From: Annona cherimola
Lineage: Eukaryota; Streptophyta; Magnoliopsida; Magnoliales; Annonaceae
Assembly: GCA_030490835.1 (NCBI GenBank)
Contig: CM059971.1
Coordinates: 1,364,001 to 1,428,000, forward strand
DNA length: 64,000 bases
Reading direction: 5' to 3'
Part shown: positions 49,849 to 61,533 of the stretch, piece after piece
How the letters are laid out: the number at the start of each line of letters is the position of its first letter
How positions within the stretch are numbered: position 1 is the first letter of the stretch
Position numbers and translations under genes: made by a program
The notes under the pieces: model-generated
Database searches by the model: none
Told to the model about the DNA's origin: nothing
What the model saw: only the letters and a program-made list of their open reading frames with translations

Positions 49849-50996
49849 TCAAAAATATTATTTGTAATAATATTGCAAAAAAATATTGTTAAGCAATAAA
49901 ATATGCAGTCATATTTAAATAATACAAATACTAACAATAATTGAGTATTACTTTTTATAAAAAATTACAAGAAAATACTTCTAAAATATATTTTAGAATT
50001 AATTTTCGATAGTATAATAGAAAATATTCTTTAAAATACAAAAATTTTATTTACCAGGCTATTTTGTTATTTCCATAAAATTTTTAATGTTCATTAACAT
50101 ACCCTTAATGGAATTGATACACCTTCAATTAAAAAAAAATCACAAAAAAATACATGTATATGAATGCAATTTCTTCATAAGTCATTATTCAGTTGTAAAC
50201 CACTCCCCTTCATTTTGCGAATAATCTTTTTAATTATCAAAAATATTATTTGTAATAATATTGCAAAAAAATATTGTTAAGCAATAAAGTTTGCAGTCAT
50301 ATTTAAATAATACAAATACAAACAATCAATTGAGTATTTACTTTTTATAAAAAAATTACAAGAAAATGCTTCTAAAATATATTTTAGAATTAATTTTTGA
50401 TAGTATAATAGAAAATATTTTTTAAAATACAAAAAATTTATTTACCGGGCTATTTTGTTATTTCCATAAAATTTTTAATGTCCATTAACATACCCTTAAC
50501 GGAACTGATATACCTTCAATTAAAAAAAAATACGAAAAAATACATGGATATGAATGCATTTCTTCATAAGTCATTATTCAGTTGTAATCCACTCCCCTTC
50601 ATTTTGCGAATAATCTTTTTAATTATCAAAAATGTTATTTGTAATAATATTACAAAAAAATATTGTTAAGCAATAAAATATGCAGTCATATTTAAATAAT
50701 ACAAATGCAAACAATCAATTGAGTATTTACTTTTTATAAAAAAATTACTAGAAAATGCTTCTAAAATATATTTTAGAATTAATTTTTGATAGTATAATAG
50801 AAAATATTTTTTAAAATACAAAAAATTTATTTTACGGCCTTTTTTTATTTCCATAAAATTTTTAATGTTCATTAACATACCCTTAATGGAATTGATGTAC
50901 CTTCAATTCCAAAAAAAATCACAAAAAAATACATAGATATGAATGCAATTTCTTTATAAGTCATTATTCAGTTGTAATCCACTTCCCTAAATTTTG
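49849..50996. repeat. Tandem array of a 388-bp repeat, three copies
   Basis: Units start at 49849, 50237 and 50626 with tcaaaaat(a/g)ttatttgtaa. The third is about 370 bp. Shared landmarks per unit: aaaaaaatattgttaagcaataaa, tgcagtcatatttaaataatacaaa, gcttctaaaatatattttagaatta and cattattcagttgtaa. Copies look about 95 percent alike. AT content is very high and no protein is encoded. Confidence 0.92.
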
Positions 50997-52372
50997 GGAC
51001 CTTGGTAGGCTACTTCATATTTAAGGATCGACGTTAAATATTATGTTACATTCAACAGAATAAAACTCATTTATTGCATGTTACAATATTTAGGGTGTAT
51101 TTGGAAAGTTATAAAAAAAATTAGTATAAAAGTTTTTAAAATAAGAGATAATAAAGTGATATGATAAGATTAATGACTTAGAATAGATAGATTAGATATA
51201 TGGATAATTGTATAGAAATGATAACATGAATAAGTAAAAAAATAATTACAAAATAAAATAGTTATTTATGGTGAAAAGTTTTAAATTGAATTTTTTTATT
51301 TATTGCTTAACACACCTTCAAATTTTTTTTTTTTTTATAAAAAAAAAACCCATCATGCATGCTGAAAATATATAGGATATAGCTTTGAGAAGAAAGCCGC
51401 GTAGAAGAAGATCCATTTTCGTCCGCCAAAACCCGCACACTCGAGCCTTATCGTCTATGCTACATGGAAGAACCGACGACTAAAGGAAAGGATTCCAAGA
51501 AAATTCAGATGCATAGAGCCGACTCCGTTGCATGGAATGGAAGGTATATGGACGCGCGTATTTGCTTTTGTTCTTACAATTCAAATGGAGCTGCAGGTTT
51601 CAGAAGGAGGTAGCTAGCACGCGGCAGAAGAATGGTGGCCATGGGTGGGCCAAGGTCTGCAATCTGCATGCAAAAGCAAAAGCCTGTTGTGCATATGCAT
51701 GGCTGGCTCTGGCTTTGTCTCTCTGTCTCTGTCTCTGTCACTGTCACTGCATGCTACAGATGCAATTAATTAGCAGCGGAGGTAGCAACTGCAGCAGCAG
51801 TTAGCAGCCCCTCCTCATTTAATCTGCTTATATCTCCCCGAACTTAGTAGTCAGTTGCACCCTCCTTTTCATGCACATACCGATTGCTCTCGGGAAAAGT
51901 AAAAAAGAAAACGTTTTTCACTGGAGGTGAGTAGTTGGGTGGTGCAGTGTTTTACTTCTCTACTGTGTTGTGTTCAGTTCAAGTGCTCATACAACACAAT
52001 AACCATCTTACGGCAACTCGCCTGCCACACGAATTGAAGGGTTGCATAAATGGACAACTAATTTTTATCCTTCGCAACTTTTAAAATCTTAATGAACTGT
52101 TACAAAATAATGGTATAAATTCGCATCTGTATCTTTAAAGTTGCCTATATTAGAAATAAGACTACAAAGTTTACAAGACATTACAAGATGTCTTTAATTC
52201 GGATAAAATTTGGAATTTTAATCAAATATATGATGCTAAAAATAACAAAAAATAAAATTTACATTGATCATCCACCGCCATAGAATTCAAAAAATCCTAA
52301 TCATTTCAAATCAAGCAAAAACCAAAACTGGTTCAACGACCTCATTACCCTGAGTGTGGATGAGCTGGATAA
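50997..52372. other. Intergenic, no gene supported
   Basis: A degenerate Tourist-like copy lies at about 51091-51325. Bases 51400-52000 are less AT-rich and have the look of a gene leader (ctgtctctgtctctgtcactg run near 51720-51748) but no exon can be built. Confidence 0.4.
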
Positions 52373-52582
52373 TTAGGATGTGGCTTAGGTGGCAATTTTG
52401 AATCGTTAATTTGGAGTTATTTGCGAAAATAACTTTGAAAGTTGTTCTAACATCATGGTTTCAATATTCGCTGATACTTAGGATGCGGCTTAGGTAGCAA
52501 TTTTGAATCGTTAATTTGGAGTAACTTACGAAAATAACTTTGAAAGTTGTTCTAACATCATGGTTTCAATGTTCGCTGATAC
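52373..52582. repeat. 105-bp tandem duplication
   Basis: Two units (52373-52477, 52478-52582), each starting ttaggatg(t/c)ggcttaggt and containing ttttgaatcgttaatttgga and aaagttgttctaacatcatgg. About 95 percent alike. Confidence 0.92.
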
Positions 52583-53760
52583 AACTTTTTTACTTTTGAT
52601 TGTCCAAAATATAACTTTTTAACTTTTGATATGGTGCAAAAACAACCTTATGAGGGTTAATTGAATTTCAAGACTGACAAGCAAGTGAAAGACAAACATA
52701 TGATATTTTTGATATGCATGCAAACTAGTATGATATAAACGTACTTGACATGAAAAATGCATGCTCATAGGATTATATTTTCACAACATGACAAGTTAAA
52801 GAATTGTATCTACAAGTACTGAAACCAAAAAGGTTAAAAGTATAAAGGCCAACTTATAGGGTTATTTATGCAAATAATTTTTGTTATTTTTTTATTAGTA
52901 TATTTACATATATCTCAAATATTTATTACATTTAAGTCCTCATGATATTATTATTATCTCATCTCCCAAGTAATAATTAAGAACAAAATACCCCAGATGA
53001 CTTCTGAGCTCATGATTAGGGGTAAAAATAAGGCCAGGTGACTCGCCCTAGTCTTACAGATGGTCGGGCAAGGATTTTGATCGGCAGGGCAGGGCGGGTC
53101 AAGATTTTAAACCCGTGTTACAATTCTAAGGGACTAAGGCAGGTCGACCATGTTCGCCCCTGACCCAACCCCGAATATATGAATTATTTTCATAAATTAT
53201 ATGACTTATTTATGTGCATGCTGATTTGTTGGATAAATATGCTTAACTGTATAACTTATTGATGTGAATATTATTTATGTTGATGTATATTTAACTTTAT
53301 AACTTATTTATATTAATAAATTTTTATTTCTTAATTGCATATATGTGGTTCAAGTTATCTCATTCATTATTTTGCAATTTAACAGTTTTAATTATAATTC
53401 AAAATTTACATAAATGAACTTTTAAAGTTGATGCTCATATTTGTTAAGGTTAAGTTATAAATAGAATTATTTAAAATTTTTATTAATGCCCTATTATGAG
53501 AATTGTGTTTTACTCACGAGAGTTCTATTTTTCTCACTAAATAGTAAAATATTGAATTATTTAATATTTAAATTTATCATAAATATGAGTTTATATTAAT
53601 ATGTATATAAAATTTTTAATATGCTTTTTTAACTTGATTAGTTGTCTTAATGCCAAATGGAAATCAACTCGTAGTTTATTTTAATACCTTTTAAAGAAAA
53701 GCGGGGGGCCGAACTGAATTTGTGCCAACTCGGTATAAAAAGGAGACTTAAAATTTTTTT
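52583..53760. other. Intergenic, no gene seen
   Basis: AT-rich sequence; nothing recognised. Confidence 0.4.
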
Positions 53761-53763
53761 TTA

Positions 53764-54050
53764 GGGTGTATTTGTTTGGGGCCGAAATATGTCAACTAAA
53801 ACTTTTAAACCCAAACTTTTCACTCTCCATAATTATTCTATTTTTTAATTATTTTTTCATATTTTTCTATACAAACTACTATACTTTTCAATCATTTCTA
53901 CACAACTACCCATACAACTAACTTATCTATTTTAACCTTATTCTCTTTACTCCTCATTATTACCCATATTATATTGAATTATTTTTTATTAATTTGACAA
54001 CTTCAACCCGAAAACTTTTCGTCAAAAGTTTTACTGTAACGGACACACCC
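53764..54050. mobile_element. Tourist-like MITE with TTA target duplication
   Basis: 287 bp with ends gggtgtatttgtttgggg and ggacacaccc, flanked by TTA (53761-53763, 54051-54053). Same subterminal and internal sequence as the 5052 copy. It lies about 830 bp upstream of the ARM-repeat gene's start. Confidence 0.85.
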
Positions 54051-54053
54051 TTA

Positions 54054-54881
54054 AACGTAAGGTTAATGAAATCTATACCCGCCCTGAACCGCCCACCCCA
54101 TTTTCACCCCTGCGCTCGACCAGCTGACCCCGCCCTCGTGCAATAATTACTCTTATTATTTGTTGGTGAAAACTACTGGTCAAACTGTCAAAGTCATTGA
54201 ATCCTGTATTTGCATTTGCATGCGGAAATGGACCACATATGTACATAAGGGTTGTAAAAGAGTACCAAATCTAAGAAAAGATTCTCATTGTCACGGACTC
54301 ACAGACCCATATGCCAATATTCCCCTGCTACCTACGCCCCCCCTAAAAAAATAAATAAAAATAAAAACAAAAATAGATACAAATACAAAGAAAAGGGTAA
54401 AAATCAGTGCTCATGCCCTTTCTCAAAGGGGAAATTGCATTCAATGGCAGAGTAAACCATCCATCCAAATTATTTATGGCAATCCTATTGGACCCAAACA
54501 ACATAAACATAAACGCTTCAAGATCGCAGAGATTGCAGGTTCTCAAGCATTTACATTCAAATGCTATGAAATTGGAGGCCGTGATGATTATTGTATTGTT
54601 GGTTTGTTCCACTACTTGGGAACCTCCGTCCGCGCATGAAGTGGCGACCCGAGCATCAGACGCCTCCCCTCCCCCACCTCCCCCTTTTTATGGAAACACC
54701 CTGTCAACATGGCAGTTCTTTCCCTTTCTTTCCTTTCTGTCCAAGCAAGCAATCCTCTTCTTCCTGTTCTTCTTCTTCTTCCTTCTTCTCTGCTCTCTTT
54801 TCCCTTCTTTCTCATGCCCTGCAAACACTATCAGCTTCATCTCCCTCCAGCCATCTCATGTGGGTGGCTCTGACCACCCAA
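54054..54881. other. Upstream region of the ARM-repeat gene
   Basis: Contains the likely promoter and leader. The leader is CT-rich (54720-54880). Earlier ATGs exist in the gene's frame (54591 onward) but the sequence they would add is low complexity Ser/Phe. Confidence 0.4.
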
Positions 54882-56714
54882 ATGCCATCTCCCACTCCTT
54901 CCTCTCCCACTTCTCCTGTTCCTAGTCCTACCCACGCGAAAGACACCCTCCTCCTCATCTACAACCACCTCATCCCTCTCCTCCTCCTCTCTACTCTCTC
55001 CATCAAATACTTTCAAGGAAGGTGGCAGCTCATCCGCTCTAAGCTCACCCAACTCCAATCCTCTCTCTCTTCCCTCCTCTCCCCATCAAACCCCCCTTCT
55101 TCCTCTCCTCTCACCTCTGGCACTCCATCTCCTGCCTTCAACCCTCTCCTCCAAGACCATCTTCTCCCCAACCTTCTTTCCACCCTCCAAAATATCCAAT
55201 CCCTCTCAGACCAATGCCTCCTCCCTACTCTCCCATGCGGCAAGCTCCTCATGCAGAGCAACCTCGACCAGGCCTCTTCGGCCCTCTCCATCCACCTCCA
55301 CGATCTCCATCTCCTCCTCAAATCCGGACTGCTTATCAATCCCAACCTCTCTGCCGCCTCCGCCATTGTCCTCTCCCATCCCGCTCCCAACGCCTCCAAG
55401 GAGGATTTGGCCTTCTTCGTCAGGGACCTTTTCGCCCGAATCCAGATCGGCGGCCTCGACTTCAAAAGGAAGGCTCTTGATTCCCTTCTTGAGCTCCTCC
55501 GCGACGACGATAAAAATGCCGTGATTGTCGCCAAAGAAGGTGATGTTGGATCTCTTGTTCGTCTGCTGGATGCCAGCGGCAATACTCATACCTCCTCTTC
55601 TTCCTCCTCCTCCATGACGATGATGATGGCGGCAACCATTCGGGAGCAGGCCGTGGCTGCTGTTTCAATACTCGCCGGCGCCTCCGATTCTTCCAGGAAG
55701 TGCGTATTTGAAGAGGGGGGTTTGGGGCCTCTGCTGCGATTGCTGGAGACGGGTTCGATGGCTGTCAGGGAGAAGGCTGCTGCCGCCATCGATGCCATCA
55801 CTGCTGACCCAGAGAACGCCTGGGCTGTCACTGCTTATGGTGGCGTCCCTGCCCTGATCGATGCCTGCCGCTCGGGCTCGCCGGCTATGCAGATTCATGC
55901 ATCTGGGGCCATGAGGAATGTCTCCCTGGTGGAAGATGTTCGGGTGGCGATGGTGGAGGAAGGCGCTATTCCTGTTCTCGTTCATCTCTTGCTTTGCGGG
56001 GGGGCCGCAACTAAGGGAAATACTGCCCACTGCCTCTGGATTCTTGCATCTTCTGCTCAGGAATTTGGAGCTTGTATCATCCAGGAAGGCGGATTGCAGA
56101 GCCTTCTGCAATTGCTCCAAGACCATCCTAACCAAGACACCGTTGACTATGCGCTGCGCTCCATCTACGCCCTTTTGCACGTCTCCCAAACAGCAAAGTT
56201 TCTATCTTCCTCTTCCGCATTTGCCTTCCAGCTCGGTGAGCTCATCAAACAAGGAAATGTGGGTTTGCAGCAGATTTCAGCATCGCTGCTCTGTAATCTA
56301 ACACTTGGGGATGACCAGAAGAGGGCCGTTTCTGGCTGCATGTCTGCCCTTGTGAAAATGATGGAATTTGCTAAGCCGGTTGGGATGCAGGATGTTGCTG
56401 GGCGGGCACTGGTTTCGCTGCTTGCTGTTCGATCCAATAGGAAGGATTTCGTGAGGGAGGAGAAGAATTTGACGAGGCTGGTGCAAATGTTGGATCCCAA
56501 AAATGAAGGAATATGCAAGAAGTGTCCAATTTCGGTACTTTTGGCTATCACCGCTGGAGGCAGCGGGAACTGCCGGAAGAGGTTGGTGGCTGCAGGGGCA
56601 TGCCAGCATTTGCAAGCTCTTGCAGACATGGATGTGATCGGTGCAAAGAAGGTGCTGCAGCGTCTTGCTGGAAGTCGGCTCAGAAACATCTTCAACAGGA
56701 CTTGGAGAGAATAA
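54882..56714 (+). CDS. Armadillo-repeat protein, At2g05810-like (U-box-less PUB relative)
   Basis: One uninterrupted frame; from the chosen Met at 54882 it gives 610 residues. The same frame stays open back to 54591, but the extra 97 residues are Ser/Phe-rich and unlike the family. Starting near MPSPTPSS puts the conserved block LIYNHLIPLLLLSTLSI-KYF, GRWQLIRSKLTQLQSSLSSL at about residue 26, as in relatives; Met 54858 is a possible alternative. An N-terminal helical domain (about 20-190) has SLSDQC, GKLLMQSNLDQASSALSIHLH and LAFFVRDLFARIQIGGLDF. From about 190 to the end come armadillo repeats, for example KRKALDSLLELLRDDDKN, VREKAAAAIDAITADPENAW, GGVPALIDACRSGSPAMQIHA and GLQSLLQLLQDHPNQDTVDY. 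No U-box is present. ARM repeats bind proteins; the specific role is unknown. Intronless and intact. Confidence 0.9.
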   Translation: MPSPTPSSPTSPVPSPTHAKDTLLLIYNHLIPLLLLSTLSIKYFQGRWQLIRSKLTQLQSSLSSLLSPSNPPSSSPLTSGTPSPAFNPLLQDHLLPNLLSTLQNIQSLSDQCLLPTLPCGKLLMQSNLDQASSALSIHLHDLHLLLKSGLLINPNLSAASAIVLSHPAPNASKEDLAFFVRDLFARIQIGGLDFKRKALDSLLELLRDDDKNAVIVAKEGDVGSLVRLLDASGNTHTSSSSSSSMTMMMAATIREQAVAAVSILAGASDSSRKCVFEEGGLGPLLRLLETGSMAVREKAAAAIDAITADPENAWAVTAYGGVPALIDACRSGSPAMQIHASGAMRNVSLVEDVRVAMVEEGAIPVLVHLLLCGGAATKGNTAHCLWILASSAQEFGACIIQEGGLQSLLQLLQDHPNQDTVDYALRSIYALLHVSQTAKFLSSSSAFAFQLGELIKQGNVGLQQISASLLCNLTLGDDQKRAVSGCMSALVKMMEFAKPVGMQDVAGRALVSLLAVRSNRKDFVREEKNLTRLVQMLDPKNEGICKKCPISVLLAITAGGSGNCRKRLVAAGACQHLQALADMDVIGAKKVLQRLAGSRLRNIFNRTWRE

Positions 56715-58570
56715 ACCAATCAAACAGACTAACCCTACTAAAGGTAAACAAACTACATATTTGAAGCATGAATCCTCTCTTCTTCACAAGCTATGCATTT
56801 TCGTTTCTTCCTGCAACTAAGAATGTCAAAGAAGATGAGAAGGAAGTAGGAATTCAAGATTTAGCAAAGGATACGTAGTTACTTTATCCAGGCTATCTGC
56901 TTCATCTGATGGGTCCTTTCCTCCGGTGTTATCTGTGAATGAGTTGACACCATATGCCTGACCGTATCTTGATCAGATTGTGGCTGGCAAGGATTGAATC
57001 CTTATGATTACCGTTATGGTTGCACGAAGTTTGGGTTTCATCTTTTTAATTTGCTGGAATCATAAAAAAAACTGTGGGGTGCGAAGCCAGGTATTCAGCA
57101 TGCTTGCAACGTTCTCCTTCAATTTTTGCATTTCATCATTGCAGGAAGTGGAAGAAGCAAAATTAGGATTTGAAAATTGTACCATTGGAATATTGTTAGA
57201 AATTGCAAACAGGATTTGCGGATGATAATGTGGGTCGTGTTGTTTGCAGGTTTTCATTGGATTCCTAACTGTCAGAGACATGAAGAACACCAAAGAATGA
57301 CCAAAATAGAACCTGGATGCGGGTTTTAGGGAGTATCCTGTTCTTTTTAATTGTATTTGATTTATTCCTGTAATTGTTTGCTCTTCTTCTGTGTGTCTAC
57401 CTAGAGAAGAAGAGTTAGGGGAAACAGATTGTGTTTTGTGATTGCGGGTTTTACTATGTTAATCTTATTTTGTTTTCACAGTGTACAATGAAGGAGGGAG
57501 TTTTGTTCTGTCGTGTAAAAGGGTCTTAGGGAGATTGAAAAAGGAAAAAAAAAGAAGATAAAGCTATCTGTTTTTTTTTTTCGGTAGTTTGGCAAGGAAT
57601 GATTACATAGCTCAGGTCAAGGATTTGTGTGCTTAAAAAAATGGCTATAGTGGAAGAAATTGGGTGATTGTATTTAGTGTGTGTGTTCTCTATTTTCCTC
57701 ATCTTCTTGTGAATTTTTTCTTGTTGCATCTGTTTGCTTTGGTTAGTAGGTACGGCTTATCAATAAGGTGAATGAGGTTAATGGTGTTGCAAAAAACAGG
57801 CACAACAGCTTTAGCAGCAATTATGTGATTAGAAACCCCATTGTTGATACCTCCCTGAAAATAAATCATACTGTTTTCAAAGCCCTTAATTTTCTACAGT
57901 GCAATACAAATGTGGCCACAATGGCCCCAATGCAAAGAAAAGGTTGTTTGAAGTTGGAGTGGGTAGGATGTTGTAGGTCATTTTTCTCTCTTTGGTTGAC
58001 TGATCTTCCTCTTTCTTATATCTAGCTTGCTGGTCTGCGCAGCAATGATTTGCAAGAAATTGATGATGTGACCTGATATGGGCATAACGATTTATTTTTA
58101 GCAGCTGCAATGATGTGCACAGACACTGGTGTTGTAAATGTGTGAAGATGGGAATGGCTGCTTGGGATTTTCTGCATTCTTGCAGAGATGATGATAACTT
58201 CCACCCACTTCTCTAGACTATATGTATGATGACCTCAACCTCATGAATGAGAAGGGATGCGTGCTAGAACATGATTGGTTTATGCCAGCCAGTGTTGCTT
58301 GCATTTGCAGACGTAAAGAAAGAAAATCTGCAAGGTCATGGTAGAAATGGGGTTCGCAGATAGATCCTCGAGTTTGTGAAATTTGCTTTTTTTTTGACTT
58401 TTGACTCATAAATTTCACTTTTGCGGTGGTTAGGCTTTTAAGTTTCATAAAAGTAGTCTTCGTTTCTCCGATGTAACTTCTTAATGTAAAATTATGAAAA
58501 TGCCTTTTAATAACTCTATAAAACCTTAAGTTAGTTCTCAGCTCAGGATAAGGATCAGAGATTAGGATGG
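56715..58570. other. 3' flank of the ARM-repeat gene and intergenic
   Basis: The start of this stretch should contain the 3' untranslated region. No second gene is supported. Confidence 0.4.
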
Positions 58571-58578
58571 AATGAAAT

Positions 58579-60933
58579 CAGTGTTATTAAAACCGGACCG
58601 GACCGGCCGGTCCGACCGGTCGGACCGGGAACCGGTCCCAAGTCCGGTTCGAATACCCACGGTTCGGTTCAAAAGCAGAAAACCTCACGAACCGGTGAAC
58701 CGGCGGTCGAACCGGTAACTACGGTTCGACCGGGTTCGACCGGTTCGTAGCAAAAAAATAATAAAATACATATATTAAAAAAAAATGGGCGGAACCGCGG
58801 AAGGGCCGAAGGATCGATCAGCACTCAGCAGCAGCCGACGCCCGATTCCCGAATCGCTGCAAACCCTAGCCGACGCCCCCTTCTTCCTCGTCGCCGTCCG
58901 CTGCAATCGCGGCCATCCAGGCGCTCATCGGCCATCGGTGTCGTGACTGTCGTCTTCGTCGCTGCTCGGGTCCAGACTCCAGAGCCATCGTCTTCGTCGC
59001 CGTTCGCATCCGCATTTCCGCAGCCGACGCCCGAATCGGCGAATCCGTTTCTGTCGTCTCCGTCGTCTCCGTCGTCTCCGTCGTCTCCATCGTCTCCATC
59101 GTCTCCGTGCAGCTGCGTTATTTCTGCCTCGCCTGTGCAGCTGCGCTGTTTCCGCCGCCCGCCGTCTCTGCCGACTGCCCCTGATTGCTCCGGTCGCCAT
59201 CTCTGCCCGGACTGCCCCTGATTGCTGCGGTCGCCCGTGCCATCTCTCCCTGCCGCCGTCTCTCTGTCTCCGGTCAGCAGCTAAAAGCCTAAAACATGAA
59301 ATTGCAATGAGCATATTCTGTATTTTAATAAATTTTCATTATTTCAAACTGCAACGAGCATATTCTGAAACTGCAACGAGCATATTCATTATTTCAAAAT
59401 TTCAATGCTTTCATCTTCATTTAATAAATTTTAACATGTTTAGTAGTCTGTAACTCATTTTATATTTTTTGTAATGAATTTGAAGTTAATAATTATAAAG
59501 TGATCAAAAATAAATTGCAAATATTTGTTGAGAGGATAAATGTAAAGTGTTAATCTGAATTTCAACTAGAACTCAATTTAAGACTGATTTTTACTGAAAG
59601 GTTTAGAATTTAGATTTTACAAATAGAATTAGAATTATGGTTTAGCTTTTATAAATAAATTTAGGGTTAGAACTTAGAATTGAAATAATCTAGAGTTTCA
59701 TAAGTCCAAATTGTAGTCATACTTGAGATGATTTTTTTATTAGTATACTTGGGAATTTTGAGTTGTAACTTGTAAGATAAAAGAAATAAAGAAAATTTTA
59801 AAAAAAATTTCAAATAGAAAATATATCATATTTCTATTTTCTACACACCTTTTTATACAGGTGTCCTATTTTGTAATTGTTTTTACTTATTCTTTATGAT
59901 GGGAATGTTGATTGAATGAAAATTTGGAATGAAAGTGTATTAAGAAGGTAAATAAAATATATTGAAATTAAGAAAAGTCGTATTAAAAATGAAAAATAAG
60001 ATGTTATTTTTTGAAAATGAAAAAAGGTCAAATGACATGATAAATATGAATAGTTGATTATAAGAAAGATACTTCTAAATTCTAATTATATAGAATGGTT
60101 GATTATAAATATTGAAAAAATAAGAGACTCTTTTTAAAGGTGTTAGCAACTTAGCATTGATTTCGTGTGTTTATGAGCTTCACTTATAACATTTATAGCA
60201 TTGATCTGTGAAATTCATCACATGATTTACATGATGTAAATGGTGGATTTTCAGACAAGAATGTGTGTTTGAAACTTTGAATGTTTGTAGACTTTTAAAA
60301 TTTTATGTTTGGTGGGAATGATGTATTGTTAGACTTTTAAAATGTTATATTTGGTTGAAATGAAGGATTTATAGACTTTTAAAATTTATGTTTGATGAGA
60401 ATGATGCATTTAATGGTTTATAAACTTCTAAATTTTCATTTTTTGCTAAACATAAGAGATATTCTTAATTTTCATATTATTATAGGTTATTTAATTATAC
60501 AAATTTTGAACACTTACTGATCTGTTTTATTTCTTATTTTTTCAGGTATGTTTATAGCAATTCATCAAGGTACCGAGATAAAGAGAAAGAATTCAAGAAC
60601 CAACAACCAAGCAACAACGGTCGTAGCTTATTATAAGTTGAAGTCTTTCAGGTCAGTTAATGTATTTAATTTTTTAAAACTCGCTATTAATTTTTTCCTG
60701 CATGTTTTGTTCTTATATTGTGGTCATTAAAATCCAACATATATATTTTGAATTTATAAAAACATAAGTTTATCAATATATTTATTTAAAATTTTTTAAA
60801 AAAAATTTATGATGTCATAAATATGTCATGCTGACGTCACCGGTTCGAACCGGTTTGATTAACCGGTTGAACCGGTTCGAACCAGACCAGTTCCTTTACC
60901 GGTTCGATCACCGGTTCGGTTCTGACAATATTG
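58579..60933. mobile_element. hAT-like non-autonomous DNA transposon with perfect 8-bp target duplication
   Basis: 2355 bp flanked by the perfect direct repeat aatgaaat (58571-58578 and 60934-60941); an 8-bp duplication is the hAT signature. The ends are inverted repeats beginning cagtgttattaaaaccg and, on the complement of the right end, caatattgtcagaaccg (12 of 17 matches). Both subterminal zones are packed with ccggttcgaaccgg-type motifs (58590-58745 and 60838-60925), as expected for transposase-binding repeats. No transposase frame was seen. The interior starts with a GC-rich 480-bp block (58795-59280) that resembles a plant gene leader (aaaccctagccg at 58860-58872), carries a 9-bp minisatellite, and then turns AT-rich. 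Confidence 0.82.
59048..59108. repeat. 9-bp minisatellite (tctccgtcg) inside the hAT-like element
   Basis: About six units of tctccgtcg or tctccatcg. On the minus strand it reads as a Glu-Thr-Thr run, on the plus strand as a Ser/Pro run, but no surrounding gene supports either. Confidence 0.85.
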
Positions 60934-60986
60934 AATGAAATCTCCTATTTCTTACACTTTCTGGATTTCCAAAAGATAACAAATTA

Positions 60987-61343
60987 GGGTTTGTTTGGCA
61001 ACGAGCAAAACTCAATTTTTTTTTAAAAACTTTTCATACGAGGGGTTTAAACGCAAAAATGCGTCAACTCAATCAGTCGTTCCGATGCAAAAGCACGTTG
61101 CCCGTCCACATAAGGTCCGACAACTGCAAGTGTCGCCCATCCACATGAGCGTCTATGCTACAAACGCGTCATACGAGGGCCTGGGTTTGGGCTGCCGGCA
61201 CGTGGAATTGGGTGTTGCCTGTATCAGCATTGCCTGTACGCGTCTGATCATCCGTACGTTGAATGTCATTAACGCACACACCGGCAACGGTTTTTGGCTG
61301 GGAAAAACACGTCAAAAACTTTTCAACAATGCCAAACAAACCC
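60987..61343. mobile_element. Tourist-like MITE, second family, TTA target duplication
   Basis: 357 bp with ends gggtttgtttggca and tgccaaacaaaccc, flanked by TTA on both sides (60984-60986, 61344-61346). The ends resemble the gggtgtgtttg family but the interior is different and less AT-rich (gcgtcaactcaatcagtcg, gcacgttgcccgtcc). It sits 53 bp from the hAT-like element. The plus-strand frame crossing it (60995-61549) is not a gene. Confidence 0.85.
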
Positions 61344-61411
61344 TTAATTTTTTCATTTTCAATATAATTTTTTTCAATTCCAATTCAATACCTTTTCTCA
61401 ATCTTAATATA

Positions 61412-61533
61412 CAATCACCTTATCTCTGTCTCATTTATGCCATGGAAATGGCCTTAGTGCACTGCACTTTTGAATCACCTCATCTTTGTCTCATTTATGG
61501 CATGGAAAGAGCTTTAGTGCACTGCACTTTTGA
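61412..61533. repeat. 61-bp tandem duplication
   Basis: Two units (61412-61472, 61473-61533) each with aatcacct(t/c)atct, gtctcatttatg, catggaaa and ttagtgcactgcacttttg. About 90 percent alike. Confidence 0.85.

Noticed and set aside
54591..54881. Earlier start of the ARM-repeat gene (707 residues)
   Set aside because: The additional 97 residues are a Ser/Phe low-complexity run from a CT-rich leader. Family similarity begins after 54882.
58866..59314. Arg-rich and Glu/Thr-repeat frames inside the hAT-like element
   Set aside because: They come from a GC-rich leader-like block and a 9-bp minisatellite; no conserved protein.
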